From NCBI GenBank assembly GCA_946537305.1, contig CAMNFR010000008.1:1-63488 (forward strand): 63,488 nucleotides of DNA. The letters are read 5' to 3'. This document shows, piece after piece, positions 26,058 through 35,412 of the stretch. Source of the stretch: an uncultured Lachnospiraceae bacterium (lineage in GTDB: Bacteria; Bacillota; Clostridia; Lachnospirales; Lachnospiraceae). The notes under the pieces were generated by a model. That model did not search any database. It saw only the letters and a list, made by a program, of their open reading frames with translations, and had not been told where the DNA came from. Position numbers and translations under genes: made by a program. Position 1 is the stretch's first letter; the number at the start of each line of letters is the position of its first letter.

Positions 26058-28256
26058 TCATTTATATCCGTAATAATAATTGCGCCCGCGACGCCGCAGA
26101 ATGGTGACGGCACCGCTCTCGGCCGTGCTGGCGGTGCGGGCGCCCACACGCCGCACACGCGCCACGGTATCCGGATGCGGATGTCCGTAGCGGTTATGCT
26201 TACCGCAGGAGAAGATCACGAATTCCGGGGAGACCTCCTGCAGGAACGGCGCCGTAGAGGCATACCGCGACCCGTGATGTCCGGCCTTCAGCACATCTGC
26301 CTCTGCGATCTTTTCCCGTGCCATCCACACCTTCTCCCCTTCCTCTCCCAGATCTCCGGTAAAAAGGGCGCTGAAGCTTCCCTGTTCCAGGCGGATGACC
26401 AGAGAAGTCTCGTTTTTATTGTCTTCTGCGAACTGCCGCTCCTCCTCAGGCGTCGGGTAAAGGCAGGTAATACGCACATTCCCGAGCTGCCAAGCATCGC
26501 CCGCGGTTACGATCCGCACGGGAATCCCTTTCTCCTCCGCTGCCTGCAGTATATCCGCAATCTCCGGATCCCGCGCGGCGGTCTGTGTCATTCCCAGCGC
26601 ACCGACGGAAAGCGCAGGATCCCGAAGCAGATCCGCCATGGCATTATAGTGATCAGAATCCGCGTGCGTCAGCAGAAGGACCTCCAGACGAGCCGTGCCC
26701 TGGCTCCGAAGAAACGGGAGCACGCGCCGAATGCCCACGGAATCCGCGCTGCTGCTGCCGGCATCGATCAGCATATCCCCTTCCGGCGCACGGATAAACA
26801 GACTGTCGCCCTGGCCCACATCCAGCGCCGTGATCTGCAGCTCCGCCGTAAACGGCAGTCTGTGCAGGCAGCAGAGCGAAAGAAGCACGGCCGCTGCCAG
26901 CCCCGCGAACGCCGGGAAACGTTTGTATCGCCCTTTCCCCCACGCCCAGACAAGAATGCACCCGTAATAAAGCATGATCTGCCAGGCCACAGGCATCCCG
27001 GTCACCCAGAGATACCCCGGCAGCCTGACGGCACAGGATGCCGCCATCCGGTATACCGCCAGGATGCCCCGGGCCGGCATCAGACATACATGGGCCACGA
27101 TCCCCGGGATCACAGCCGCAGGCATACCGCTCATCAGCCAGGCGAGAGCCCCGGTCAGTCCTCCCACGGCTGCCGTACCAAGCACGACGCCGGAAAGCGG
27201 CAGCACCAGCGCATTTAAAAGCACGGCTCCCAGAGGAGCGATCCCGTTCATGACCGCCAGTACCGGCAGCGTCATCCACTGAATCGCAAAAGAGGCACGG
27301 ATGTTCTTCGGCATTTCCAACTGCGGCAGCAGCCATCCCACTGCCAGAACAGCCAGAAAGGACAGCTGAAAACCGCTCTGCCACAGCAGCAGCGGATACT
27401 GCCACAGCAGGAATATTCCTGCCAGGGCAGCGGCCGAAAGCAAGTCGTAGGTCCGCCCCAGCAGTTCCGCCCCCAGCATCAGCCCGAACATTATACCGGC
27501 GCGCACGGCGCTGCTGCCGCTGCCGGTCAGAACAACATAGCCGGCTACGGTCAGCAGGCTCAGTACTGCGGAAAGGATCCTTGGCGCAGGGCTTCTTTTC
27601 AGCAGACGCCACAGCGTCATGCCAAACAGGGATACATGTAGTCCGCTGACCGCCAGGATATGGGAGATCCCGCCCAGCTGATACAGCTCCCGCATATCGA
27701 TCCCAAGTTCCGATCGGTCCCCCAGCAGGATAGATAACAGCACACCGGCATCCTCTGTACCGGCCTCGGCCCGAATGACCTCTCCCATGCGCTCCCGCAG
27801 ACGAAAGAGTCCGTCTTTTACGGGTGAGAAAGAGGCATTCACACATACCCGGGTCATCTCGCGGAGGGAAAAATCGATCCGCTGCGCACGGTAATATGCC
27901 TGCAGATTGAACTCTCCCGGGTTTCCGGGCAGCAAAAAAGGCGACAGCGTCCCTGTCACCTGCCATCGCTGACCGACCTTCATGGCCTCCGCGCCCTCGC
28001 AGAAGACCAGGAGATCGCGGGCAGCCGCCCGCTGTCCCTCGATCTCCACATCATTGTTGGTCAGAATATAAGAATATCCGGAGGATGTACGCCGGATATT
28101 CTGCACACAGCCGGACACCCGGACGACGGCAGACTCTCTGCCTGCCATCTTCCGGTCCAGTTCCGTCTCACGATCCAGCGGTATCCCACACAAATCAGCC
28201 AGCAGCTCCCCCAGGATCCATACCCCCAGGATCCAGAGCAGCGGCCTCTTGAACAT
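26058..28256 (-). CDS. comEC: DNA uptake channel ComEC/Rec2
   Basis: The protein has 732 residues, usual for full-length ComEC. It has an N-terminal membrane helix pair and a DUF4131-like soluble region, a polytopic competence domain (about residues 180-470, containing LGDRSELGIDMRELYQLGGISHILAVSGLH-type signature), and a C-terminal metallo-beta-lactamase-fold domain with LDVGQGDSLFI, THADSDHYNAM and KAGHHGSRYAS. It carries single-stranded DNA across the membrane in transformation. It follows the GerMN lipoprotein gene by 15 bases, and comEA lies three genes further upstream. Confidence 0.95.
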   Translation of the reverse strand: MFKRPLLWILGVWILGELLADLCGIPLDRETELDRKMAGRESAVVRVSGCVQNIRRTSSGYSYILTNNDVEIEGQRAAARDLLVFCEGAEAMKVGQRWQVTGTLSPFLLPGNPGEFNLQAYYRAQRIDFSLREMTRVCVNASFSPVKDGLFRLRERMGEVIRAEAGTEDAGVLLSILLGDRSELGIDMRELYQLGGISHILAVSGLHVSLFGMTLWRLLKRSPAPRILSAVLSLLTVAGYVVLTGSGSSAVRAGIMFGLMLGAELLGRTYDLLSAAALAGIFLLWQYPLLLWQSGFQLSFLAVLAVGWLLPQLEMPKNIRASFAIQWMTLPVLAVMNGIAPLGAVLLNALVLPLSGVVLGTAAVGGLTGALAWLMSGMPAAVIPGIVAHVCLMPARGILAVYRMAASCAVRLPGYLWVTGMPVAWQIMLYYGCILVWAWGKGRYKRFPAFAGLAAAVLLSLCCLHRLPFTAELQITALDVGQGDSLFIRAPEGDMLIDAGSSSADSVGIRRVLPFLRSQGTARLEVLLLTHADSDHYNAMADLLRDPALSVGALGMTQTAARDPEIADILQAAEEKGIPVRIVTAGDAWQLGNVRITCLYPTPEEERQFAEDNKNETSLVIRLEQGSFSALFTGDLGEEGEKVWMAREKIAEADVLKAGHHGSRYASTAPFLQEVSPEFVIFSCGKHNRYGHPHPDTVARVRRVGARTASTAESGAVTILRRRGRNYYYGYK

Positions 28257-28271
28257 TTTCTGTCCTCTGTT

Positions 28272-29192
28272 TTATTCCTTTTTCTCTGTCAGGTCCTCCC
28301 GGGGAAGCAGCGGCGTCCCCAGATTCAGATCCGTTCCTACCATTACATCCGCATTGCCTCCCACCGTCAGCTGCACCTGGTCTATATCCGGCAGCTCCGT
28401 CAGCGAGTTGACAATGGCATAGACCTGCAGCAGTCCCGGAATTCCCGTATCTTCGGACAGGAAGGCATCGTTCACATTCACATAGCAGATGCGGTCCCGC
28501 ACACTGACGCCCAGGATGGAAACATTGGGAGGCAGCACAGCCGCATGACCTTCACCGCCTGGCCCCCGGATCAGCAGTTCCAGCACGATGGAGGCGTCGG
28601 ATTCATCCACGCCCACCTCCAGCCGGCGTGTTTCCGGCACCAGCGCCGTGGCCGTGGCGTTCGCAAAGTACAGCGTATATTCGGTCTCCCGCCGTTCACC
28701 GCCGTTGTTGTCGATGGTCAGGATGAACGAATCCGGCTTAATCGCTCCCACCTCTGCACCATTTATATCCGTCAGCGGCTGATCATTCACATTAATGACC
28801 ATAGAATCGGCCTCTGCCACCGGAAGCAGCGTCTGGGCCAGCGCGGCCCGGCACAGCGTCTCCTCCGGGGTCCCCGCCTGAGGATACTCCCCGATCAGAT
28901 ACAGGACCAGGCATTTTTCCTGCCATGCGGTATGATCCAGATCCACCGTCTTCGGCAACGCAGAATGCCCCTCCGGAAATTCTCCGTCCCGAAGTGTGAC
29001 AAACAGTTTTTTCAGCGCGTTCTCGTCATTCCCCTCTACACCGCTGGGTGCAGAAAGGAGGGCTGTCCCGCTGTTGTTGATATAATAGACATAAGCCCCT
29101 GCCAGGGCTTCTTCCTCCGCGGTCTGCTGCCCGCACCCGACAAGCAGGCAAGCCAGGACCAGCAGCCATACCATTCGTCTGATCGTCCTCAT
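28272..29192 (-). CDS. GerMN-domain lipoprotein
   Basis: The protein has 306 residues. It starts with a lipoprotein signal (VLACLLVGCGQQ) and contains two GerMN (sporulation/germination) domains: about residues 30-150 (YYINNSGTALLS, MVINVNDQPLTDINGAEV) and 165-295 (YTLYFANATATALVPETRRLEV, LLQVYAIVNSLTELPDIDQVQLTVGG). GerM-type proteins sit on the outer face of the membrane and act in spore engulfment or germination. Here its ATG overlaps the end of the histidine kinase gene by 4 bases, so it may instead be an output or partner of that signalling pair. Confidence 0.9.
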   Translation of the reverse strand: MRTIRRMVWLLVLACLLVGCGQQTAEEEALAGAYVYYINNSGTALLSAPSGVEGNDENALKKLFVTLRDGEFPEGHSALPKTVDLDHTAWQEKCLVLYLIGEYPQAGTPEETLCRAALAQTLLPVAEADSMVINVNDQPLTDINGAEVGAIKPDSFILTIDNNGGERRETEYTLYFANATATALVPETRRLEVGVDESDASIVLELLIRGPGGEGHAAVLPPNVSILGVSVRDRICYVNVNDAFLSEDTGIPGLLQVYAIVNSLTELPDIDQVQLTVGGNADVMVGTDLNLGTPLLPREDLTEKKE

Positions 29193-30586
29193 GCCTTCTC
29201 CTCGCTGATATAGTGCAGGGGGATGCGCACCACAAATGTGGTTCCCTCGCCCGGTTTACTGTAGACCTTGATTTCTCCGTGATGCAGTCCCACGATGCCC
29301 TTGGCAATGGAAAGTCCCAGCCCGGTGCCTCCCGTGGCGCGGGAACGCGCTTTGTCGACCCGGTAGAATCGTTCGAACACATGCTCCTGCGCATCCTCGG
29401 GGATCCCGACGCCGGAATCCGCGACTTTAATATAGAAATACTGATAGTCCGCGTTCAGCGTCACCTTGACCCAGCCGCCGTCTTTATTGTATTTGATGGC
29501 ATTTTCCACCAGATTCGTGACCGCCAGGGTCAGCTTTCCGTCATCAATATCCGCCATGACCGGCCGGAAGCTCTCAAACAGAAGCTCAATATCACGGGTA
29601 CTCGCGATAGGCTTGAGGCGCTTCAGGATCAGCTCCATCTTCTCATTGACGTTCGTGCGCTCCACCTTCAGTACCACAGCGTTGTTATCCAGTCGTGACA
29701 GCGAAAGAAGCTCATCGATGATCTTGCTCTCCCTGTCGATCTCCTGGGAGATATCGGCCATGAATTCCTGGTACAGCTCTACCGGGGCCTCCCCCATGCT
29801 GATCAGGGAATCCGCCAGCACACGGATGGAGGTAATGGGCGTCTTCAGTTCATGCGCCACATTGGAAACAAACTCCTGCCGGCTCTCATCCAGCTGTTTC
29901 AGCTGTCCCAGCGTACGGTTGACCGATTCGCTGATGCGCGCGGTCTCCCGGTAATCCCTTACATCTACCCGAACGGAAAGATCTCCGTCCGACGCCTTGC
30001 TGATCGCTGTGGAAAGCGTACGCAGCGGCCGCAGGAAGCGGCGCAGCAGCAGTACATCCAGCAGGATCAGGATGATCACGAACACCGTCTCGATTCCGTG
30101 AATATTCAGCCGGTCTGACATAATGGGCGCTTCCATCGAGGCCGTTCCCACGTTGACCAGAACGGCACCTACGATACGCCCTTCCTCTGTCTGAGAGGTG
30201 ATCGGCTCTACAAAAAACAGCGAATGCGTGTCCCGGTCGTACTCCGTGGTATATTTTCCGGCCATCATTGCAGAAAGCACTGCGTCTGCCAGGATATACT
30301 TCCCTTCATCGCGGGAAAAGGTATCCCGTATGACCTTCATGGACCGATCTACAATACGGACCCGCCCGTTCCAGCTGTCCGCCACCTGATCCACCAGCGC
30401 CAGACCGATTTCATCCTGCGCGTCGTCCATGAAGCCGTTTTTCTGCAGCTGATTCATCAGCATCAGGGCCTCTGTCTGCATGGACGCCGTCATGCCGTCG
30501 ATTTCCGCCTTCAGATAGGTCCTGGTCAGCGCCTCGTCCAGCACAGCCAGAGAAAGGACCTCCGTGATCACCAGCAGCGCCAGCAA
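29189..30586 (-). CDS. Membrane sensor histidine kinase (HAMP, HisKA, HATPase)
   Basis: The protein has 465 residues from a TTG at 30586. The layout is an N-terminal helix, an extracytoplasmic loop (about 20-150), a second helix (VFVIILILLDVLLLRRFL), HAMP, the H-box VAHELKTPITSIRVLADS with the phosphorylated His, the N-box NLVENAIKYN, and G-boxes GVGIPEDA and GTGLGLSIAKGIV. It pairs with the response regulator immediately upstream. No ATG occurs between the preceding in-frame stop and the first helix, so the start is TTG, CTG or an ATT upstream. Basic residues encoded before 30586 (KKEKKPRS) suggest the real start may be earlier. Confidence 0.9.
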   Translation of the reverse strand: MLALLVITEVLSLAVLDEALTRTYLKAEIDGMTASMQTEALMLMNQLQKNGFMDDAQDEIGLALVDQVADSWNGRVRIVDRSMKVIRDTFSRDEGKYILADAVLSAMMAGKYTTEYDRDTHSLFFVEPITSQTEEGRIVGAVLVNVGTASMEAPIMSDRLNIHGIETVFVIILILLDVLLLRRFLRPLRTLSTAISKASDGDLSVRVDVRDYRETARISESVNRTLGQLKQLDESRQEFVSNVAHELKTPITSIRVLADSLISMGEAPVELYQEFMADISQEIDRESKIIDELLSLSRLDNNAVVLKVERTNVNEKMELILKRLKPIASTRDIELLFESFRPVMADIDDGKLTLAVTNLVENAIKYNKDGGWVKVTLNADYQYFYIKVADSGVGIPEDAQEHVFERFYRVDKARSRATGGTGLGLSIAKGIVGLHHGEIKVYSKPGEGTTFVVRIPLHYISEEKA

Positions 30587-30623
30587 TCGCAGCAGCAGGC
30601 TCCTGGGCTTCTTTTCTTTTTTA

Positions 30624-31316
30624 TCAGTTCTTGTAATAATAGCCTACACCCCATTTCGTATAGACATAATGAGGGTCACTGGGATTGGCCTCGATCTTTT
30701 CGCGAAGACGACGCACATGTACATCCACCGTGCGGACATCCCCGGGGTACTCGAAGCCCCAGACGATGTTCAGGAGCTGTTCGCGGCTGTACACCTTGCC
30801 GGGGTTGGTCAGCAGCAGCTCCAGAAGGTCAAATTCCTTGGCGGTAAGATTGATTTCCTTGCCGGAAACAAACACACGACGGCTCTCGGTATCCATTTCC
30901 AGATCCCGGACCGTAATGCGGTGACTCTTCTCCTCCTCTTTGGCGCGGCGTCTGCTGTTGCGGCGGACAATGGCTTTGATGCGCGCCTTGACCTCCAGAA
31001 TATTGAAAGGCTTGGTCACATAATCATCCGCGCCGTACTCCAGGCCCATGATCTTATCCATGTCATCATTTTTGGCTGTCAGCATAATGATGGGCATGTC
31101 TGAAAATTCCCGGATCTCCCGGCAGACCTCCAGGCCGTCCATGACCGGCAGCATCAGATCCAGCAAGACACAGTCATATTCATTCTTTTTGGCCATCTCC
31201 AGGGCCTCGCCGCCGTCATAGGCACAGTCCACCTGCATGTCATCCTGCTCCAGACTGAATCGCAAACCCTTGACGATCAGCTTTTCGTCATCCACAACCA
31301 GAATCCGTGTTGCCAT
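30624..31316 (-). CDS. OmpR/PhoB-family response regulator
   Basis: The protein has 230 residues. It has a receiver domain with the acidic pair VVDDEKL, phosphorylated Asp in CVLLDLMLPVMDG, and Lys in VTKPFN, then a winged-helix DNA-binding domain (LTAKEFDLLELLL, VRTVDVHVRRLREKIE). It closely follows the PhoB/WalR type. It is encoded just before its histidine kinase and 23 bases after comEA. The target genes cannot be read from the sequence. Confidence 0.95.
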   Translation of the reverse strand: MATRILVVDDEKLIVKGLRFSLEQDDMQVDCAYDGGEALEMAKKNEYDCVLLDLMLPVMDGLEVCREIREFSDMPIIMLTAKNDDMDKIMGLEYGADDYVTKPFNILEVKARIKAIVRRNSRRRAKEEEKSHRITVRDLEMDTESRRVFVSGKEINLTAKEFDLLELLLTNPGKVYSREQLLNIVWGFEYPGDVRTVDVHVRRLREKIEANPSDPHYVYTKWGVGYYYKN

Positions 31317-31339
31317 GTCTTTCTCCTCCCCTGCAGTCG

Positions 31340-31921
31340 TTATACAGTAATATGATCCCGGATCTTCAGAAAGGCCGCCTCCTTGATGCCCGGCACCTGC
31401 ATCACATCCTCAATGGAGGAAAACGGACCTTCCCGCTCCCGGTAACTAATGATCGCCTCCGCCTTTGCCTGACCAATGCCGTTTAAGGTCATCAGCTCTT
31501 CCGCGGTGGCTGTATTGATATTTACAAGGCCAGGACCGGCTGCGCTTCCCGACGCCGCCTGTTCCTGCTCTTCCCATGTCGGAACGCGGATCTGTTCCCC
31601 GTCCGACAGCCTTCGCGCCAGGTTCAGCGCTTCCGGATCTGCCTCTTCCGTAAAGCCGCCGGCCATCCGCACCGCATCCTGCACACGCGCATCCGCCGAC
31701 AGCGGATAGACCCCCGGTTCTGCCACCGCACCGCACACGTAGACATAGATCTTTTCTGTCTCCCGGGCGGTCTCTGCTTCCGATAAGGCTTCGCTCTCTG
31801 CCGACGCCAGTGTTCTTCCCACAGTGCTTTCCGGAGCCTGTCCCCCACACCCGGTCAAGAGCATGACAGCCAGCCAGAGCACGGCGGCACACCATTTTTT
31901 CTCTGTTCTTCGGAGCATCAT
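31340..31921 (-). CDS. comEA: ComEA-like DNA receptor (SLBB plus helix-hairpin-helix, lipoprotein)
   Basis: The start at 31921 (or the next ATG at 31918) follows AGAGGGG. The product is about 193 residues: lipoprotein signal with box LLTGCGG, a short Ser/Glu linker, an SLBB domain (YVYVCGAVAEPGVYPL, DAVRMAGGF) and a C-terminal helix-hairpin-helix pair (VNINTATAEELMTLNGIGQAKAEAII, then MQVPGIKEAAFLKI). ComEA binds double-stranded DNA at the cell surface and hands it to ComEC. Here it is first in an operon that ends in comEC and includes a two-component system. Confidence 0.92.
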   Translation of the reverse strand: MMLRRTEKKWCAAVLWLAVMLLTGCGGQAPESTVGRTLASAESEALSEAETARETEKIYVYVCGAVAEPGVYPLSADARVQDAVRMAGGFTEEADPEALNLARRLSDGEQIRVPTWEEQEQAASGSAAGPGLVNINTATAEELMTLNGIGQAKAEAIISYREREGPFSSIEDVMQVPGIKEAAFLKIRDHITV

Positions 31922-31964
31922 TGTCCCCTCTTTCCCGGAAACAACGCCCTTCTGCCCCATTTTT

Positions 31965-31993
31965 ATTTTAGCCTATTTGCTTCGAAAACGCAA
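31965..31993 (-). promoter_or_regulatory. Promoter of the comEA operon
   Basis: Minus strand TTGCGT (31993-31988), 17-base spacer, TAAAAT (31970-31965), about 45 bases ahead of the comEA start. Confidence 0.65.
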
Positions 31994-32027
31994 CGGAAAA
32001 AGCCGCATTATTCACAGCAGTCCGGGA

Positions 32028-33104
32028 TTACATCGCCTCGTTCATGGCGGTCAGCTTTGCCGCCTGATCAGCTGCGATCAGCGCATCCAGGATCTCATCC
32101 AGGTCGCCGTCCAACACGGCGTCCAGCTTATACAGCGTCAGCTTGATGCGGTGTTCGGTCACCCGGCCCTGCGGGAAATTATAGGTACGGATCTTCTCGG
32201 ACCGGTCTCCCGTTCCGATCTGGCTGCGCCGTTCTGCCGCCTCCTCGCTCTGCTTTCTCTCCAGTTCGCGCTCATACAGACGGGAACGCAGCACCTTCAG
32301 CGCCTTCTCCTTGTTTTTCAGCTGAGACTTTTCATCCTGGCAGGATACCACGATCCCGGTAGGGATATGGGTCAGACGCACAGCGGAATCCGTAGTGTTA
32401 ACGCACTGTCCGCCGTTGCCGGAGGCACGGAATACATCAAACCGGCAGTCATTCATATCGATCTGTACATCCACTTCCTCTGCTTCCGGCATCACCGCCA
32501 CCGTGCTGGTGGAGGTGTGAATGCGTCCGCCGGATTCCGTTTCCGGCACGCGCTGCACGCGGTGCACGCCGCTTTCATACTTCATACGGGAATAAGCGCC
32601 CTTGCCGGAAAGCATGAACACGACTTCCTTCATGCCGCCGATGCCGCTTTCATTTACACTGACAAGCTCCACTTTCCAGCGGCGTTTTTCCGCATAATGG
32701 CTGTACATGCGGTAGAGTTCCGCGGAAAAAAGCGCGGCTTCATCCCCGCCGGCACCGGCGCGGATCTCCACGAATACGTTCTTTTCATCGTTGGGGTCCT
32801 TGGGAAGCAGCAGGATCTTCAGTTCCTTTTCTTTTTCTTCCTGGCGCACCTTTGCTTCCGAAAGCTCTTCCTTGGCCAGCTCCCGCATCTCCTCGTCGGA
32901 TTCCTCCTCCAGGATCATAAGTGCTTCCTCGGCATCCTCTCCGGCCTTTTTATAAGCCCGGTATGCTTCAACCACCGCGGAAAGATCCGCGGATTCCTTC
33001 ATCAACTTCTGAAACCGGCGGGGATCGGAGGCCGCATCCGGGCTGGCAAGCTCCGCCTGCAGTTCCTCAAAGCGCCGGCAAAGGTCTTCTAAACGATCAA
33101 ACAT
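32028..33104 (-). CDS. prfA: Peptide chain release factor 1
   Basis: The protein has 358 residues from ATG at 33104 (a GTG at 33119 overlapping the prmC stop is an alternative). RF1 features are the stop-codon-reading motif in [14 protein letters not shown] (PET at about 187-189) and the catalytic GGQ at about 231-233 in [10 protein letters not shown], whose Gln is normally methylated by the product of prmC upstream. It releases nascent chains at UAA and UAG. It ends the DUF1385-prmC-prfA operon. Confidence 0.96.
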   Translation of the reverse strand: MFDRLEDLCRRFEELQAELASPDAASDPRRFQKLMKESADLSAVVEAYRAYKKAGEDAEEALMILEEESDEEMRELAKEELSEAKVRQEEKEKELKILLLPKDPNDEKNVFVEIRAGAGGDEAALFSAELYRMYSHYAEKRRWKVELVSVNESGIGGMKEVVFMLSGKGAYSRMKYESGVHRVQRVPETESGGRIHTSTSTVAVMPEAEEVDVQIDMNDCRFDVFRASGNGGQCVNTTDSAVRLTHIPTGIVVSCQDEKSQLKNKEKALKVLRSRLYERELERKQSEEAAERRSQIGTGDRSEKIRTYNFPQGRVTEHRIKLTLYKLDAVLDGDLDEILDALIAADQAAKLTAMNEAM

Positions 33105-33115
33105 AATATCTATCC

Positions 33116-34000
33116 TCACCTTCTGTCTGTCACGGCCGTGACCACGCGGTCATGACCGGCCAGATCCTGTTTTATTTCTATTTCAGTATAACCTGCTGCC
33201 TGCAAAAGGCCGCACACGTCCGGTCCCTGGTCCCAGCCGATCTCCCAGAAGATCCTGCCGCCTGTGATAAGATGCTCCGGACACTCTTCCGCAAGTTTCC
33301 GGTAAAAATCAAGGCCGTCCGTCCCGCCGTCCAGCGCCAGATGCGGCTCATGATCCTTTACCTCCGCCATGAGCCCGGAAATCTGTTCTGCAGGTATATA
33401 AGGCGGATTCGCCGTGATCACATGAAAGCGCTGTCCGGCAAAGGCACTGAACAGGTCGCTCTGCTGCAGCAGGAACGCCGTCTTCGGCGCTTCTTCCGCC
33501 AGACGCCGCACATTCTCCGCGGCTACGGCCAGCGCCTCTGGAGAAATATCCGCCAGTGTCACAGACCGGAATTCTCCCAAAAGCCCCAGGCTGATCCCTA
33601 TGCATCCGGAACCGGTGCACATATCCAGCAGGTCAGCGCCGGCCGGATCCGCCAGGGAATTCTGCCAGGCCAGCACAGCCTCCGCCAGACATTCCGTGTC
33701 CGCACGGGGCGTCAGCACATGTTCGTTGACATAAAAGGGATACCCCATGAACCAGGCCTCCCCCACGATCTGCTGCGCGGGGATCCGCCGGCAGCGAAGG
33801 GCAATTTTTTCCCGAAAGTTCTCTGCCGTATCTGCCGTCAGGATTTCGCCTCGGCGGAGCAAATAATCCGCTCTCCGCCATCCGGTCACAAATTCAAAGA
33901 TCATCCAGGCATCGGAGGCGGGCTCCGGCACACCGGCCGCCTGCAGATGCTCCTCCGCCTGCTTCAGCAGGGCGCCGGCGGTCTGTCCCGTACCTGTCAT
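33116..34000 (-). CDS. prmC: Release factor glutamine methyltransferase
   Basis: The protein has 294 residues. The SAM-binding segment is [13 protein letters not shown] (126-138) and the catalytic motif is NPPY (198-201). The substrate-binding stretch reads LTPRADTE where many homologues have PRPETE. It methylates the Gln of GGQ in RF1 and RF2. Its start overlaps the end of the DUF1385 gene by 4 bases, and its stop touches the prfA start region, so the three genes are translated together. Confidence 0.96.
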   Translation of the reverse strand: MTGTGQTAGALLKQAEEHLQAAGVPEPASDAWMIFEFVTGWRRADYLLRRGEILTADTAENFREKIALRCRRIPAQQIVGEAWFMGYPFYVNEHVLTPRADTECLAEAVLAWQNSLADPAGADLLDMCTGSGCIGISLGLLGEFRSVTLADISPEALAVAAENVRRLAEEAPKTAFLLQQSDLFSAFAGQRFHVITANPPYIPAEQISGLMAEVKDHEPHLALDGGTDGLDFYRKLAEECPEHLITGGRIFWEIGWDQGPDVCGLLQAAGYTEIEIKQDLAGHDRVVTAVTDRR

Positions 34001-34932
34001 GCTGCGGTGCCTCCCGGAAAGTTATCCGCCTCGAAGGCGCGCCAGTCGAAGACCTCCTCCACCGCGCGGATGGCGACCACGATCATATCATCCTCCGGCT
34101 CCGCCGTCGTCAGCTTCTGCAGCAGAAGGCCCGGGGAGCTGATGATATTCAGGCACAGGTTTTCCGTGCGGCCGGCCAGCCGAAGCACCTCATAGGAGAT
34201 CCCGGCGATCACCGGCACAAAAACAATGCGACTTGCCAGGCGCAGCAGGACATTGTCGAACTGCAGGAACATAAAGACCAGAATACTGATCAGCATCACG
34301 AACAGCATAAAGCTGGTCCCGCACCGCTTGTGCTGGCGGGAGCTTTTCCGGACATTTTCCACGGTCAGCGGCAGCCCATGCTCAATACAATTGATGCACT
34401 TGTGCTCCGCCCCGTGATACATATAAGTACGTTTGATATCCTTCATAAAGGAAATGGCCCAGACATAGCCGATGAAGATCGCCAGCCGAAGGATCCCCTC
34501 CAGCACGGAAATCAGCAGCTTTGAATCTGTCCAGCGCTCAAAGAAACGGGCCGCGAACATCGGCAGTACCATAAAAATGGCCACTGCCAGTACAATAGAG
34601 ACCGCCACGGTGCCGCCCATGGCCACGCTCTCTCCCAGAGAGCTCTTTTCCTCTGTATTCCCGGCACCCTTTTTGGTCTCTTCCTCATCCTCATAGAAGG
34701 AGGCCGACCAGGTGAGCGTCCTCATGCCCAGTACCAGTGAATCTACAAAATTGAACACGCCCCGGATAAAGGGCAGCTGCATCCACTTCCTGCCGCCGCC
34801 GATGCCGCGGTAATCCTGTTTGTCTACGGCGATATCCCCGGCAGGCGTGCGGACGGCCACGGCATAGTGCTCACCGTTTTTCATCATGATCCCTTCCAGG
34901 ACTGCCTGGCCGCCGATCCCCGAATTTACCAT
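33997..34932 (-). CDS. DUF1385 membrane protein
   Basis: The protein has 311 residues. It opens with GIGGQAVLEGIMMKNG, the DUF1385 hallmark, then LPFIRGVFNFVDSLVLGM, three or four membrane helices, and the conserved YHGAEHKCINCIEHG segment with His and Cys residues that could bind metal. The family is widespread in Firmicutes next to prmC/prfA and is sometimes annotated as YqhQ. The biochemical role is unknown to me. It is first in the operon with prmC and prfA. Confidence 0.92.
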   Translation of the reverse strand: MVNSGIGGQAVLEGIMMKNGEHYAVAVRTPAGDIAVDKQDYRGIGGGRKWMQLPFIRGVFNFVDSLVLGMRTLTWSASFYEDEEETKKGAGNTEEKSSLGESVAMGGTVAVSIVLAVAIFMVLPMFAARFFERWTDSKLLISVLEGILRLAIFIGYVWAISFMKDIKRTYMYHGAEHKCINCIEHGLPLTVENVRKSSRQHKRCGTSFMLFVMLISILVFMFLQFDNVLLRLASRIVFVPVIAGISYEVLRLAGRTENLCLNIISSPGLLLQKLTTAEPEDDMIVVAIRAVEEVFDWRAFEADNFPGGTAA

Positions 34933-34977
34933 ATTGATCCCTCAATTCTGAACTGCACAGTTTTTAAGAAAACGCAA

Positions 34978-35020
34978 AGAGACTGAGACCCGCGCTGTCC
35001 GGCAGCGGATCTCAGTCTCT
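34978..35020 (-). terminator. Terminator after rpmE
   Basis: A 16-base stem with one mismatch (34978-34993 against 35005-35020), followed on the minus strand by T-rich sequence. It lies 18 bases beyond the rpmE stop. Confidence 0.8.
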
Positions 35021-35038
35021 CACCTATGATTCGTTCAT

Positions 35039-35239
35039 CTATTTCAGGCCGTACTTGCGGTTGAAGGCATCGATACGGCCGCGGGCGGCGGCAGCCTTCT
35101 GCTGGCCGGTGTAGTAAGGATGGCACTTGGAGCAGATTTCCACGTGGATCTCCTTCTTGGTAGAACCGGTCACGAACTCATTTCCGCAGTTGCATGTCAC
35201 CTTTGCCTGATAATACTTGGGCTGAATACTCTCCTGCAT
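35039..35239 (-). CDS. rpmE: 50S ribosomal protein L31
   Basis: The start at 35239 follows AGGTGAGAG and gives 66 residues: [19 protein letters not shown], then [27 protein letters not shown]. The four cysteines (CNC...CSKC) mark the zinc-binding, C-plus form of L31. It has a clear promoter 130 bases upstream and a long untranslated leader, and is transcribed alone up to the terminator at 34978-35020. Confidence 0.96.
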   Translation of the reverse strand: MQESIQPKYYQAKVTCNCGNEFVTGSTKKEIHVEICSKCHPYYTGQQKAAAARGRIDAFNRKYGLK

Positions 35240-35364
35240 GACTCTCACCTCTCTGTCTGTATTTTGTATGGGCGGAGCAGAATGCCCTGCCCCTTTTGCC
35301 GAAAGCCTGTTTCCCCGGTCCTTCTGCATCACAAAATACACCGTCTGGGACAACAGCGAGGATT

Positions 35365-35393
35365 AGTGTAACACACTTCAAGACAAAATGCAA
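35365..35393 (-). promoter_or_regulatory. Promoter of rpmE
   Basis: Minus strand TTGCAT (35393-35388), 17-base spacer, TACACT (35370-35365). Transcription from here gives a leader of about 120 bases before the L31 start. Confidence 0.65.
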
Positions 35394-35412
35394 GGTGATT
35401 TTTGTGTCTTTT

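Noticed and set aside
25988-26158. N-terminal extension of rarA
   Set aside because: It overlaps the end of comEC, and the ATG at 25987 has a strong ribosome site and matches the usual RarA start.
26653-27966. 437-residue frame within comEC in another phase
   Set aside because: Overlaps the ComEC membrane and beta-lactamase domains in another frame on the same strand; Arg/Gly/Ala-rich composition without motif.
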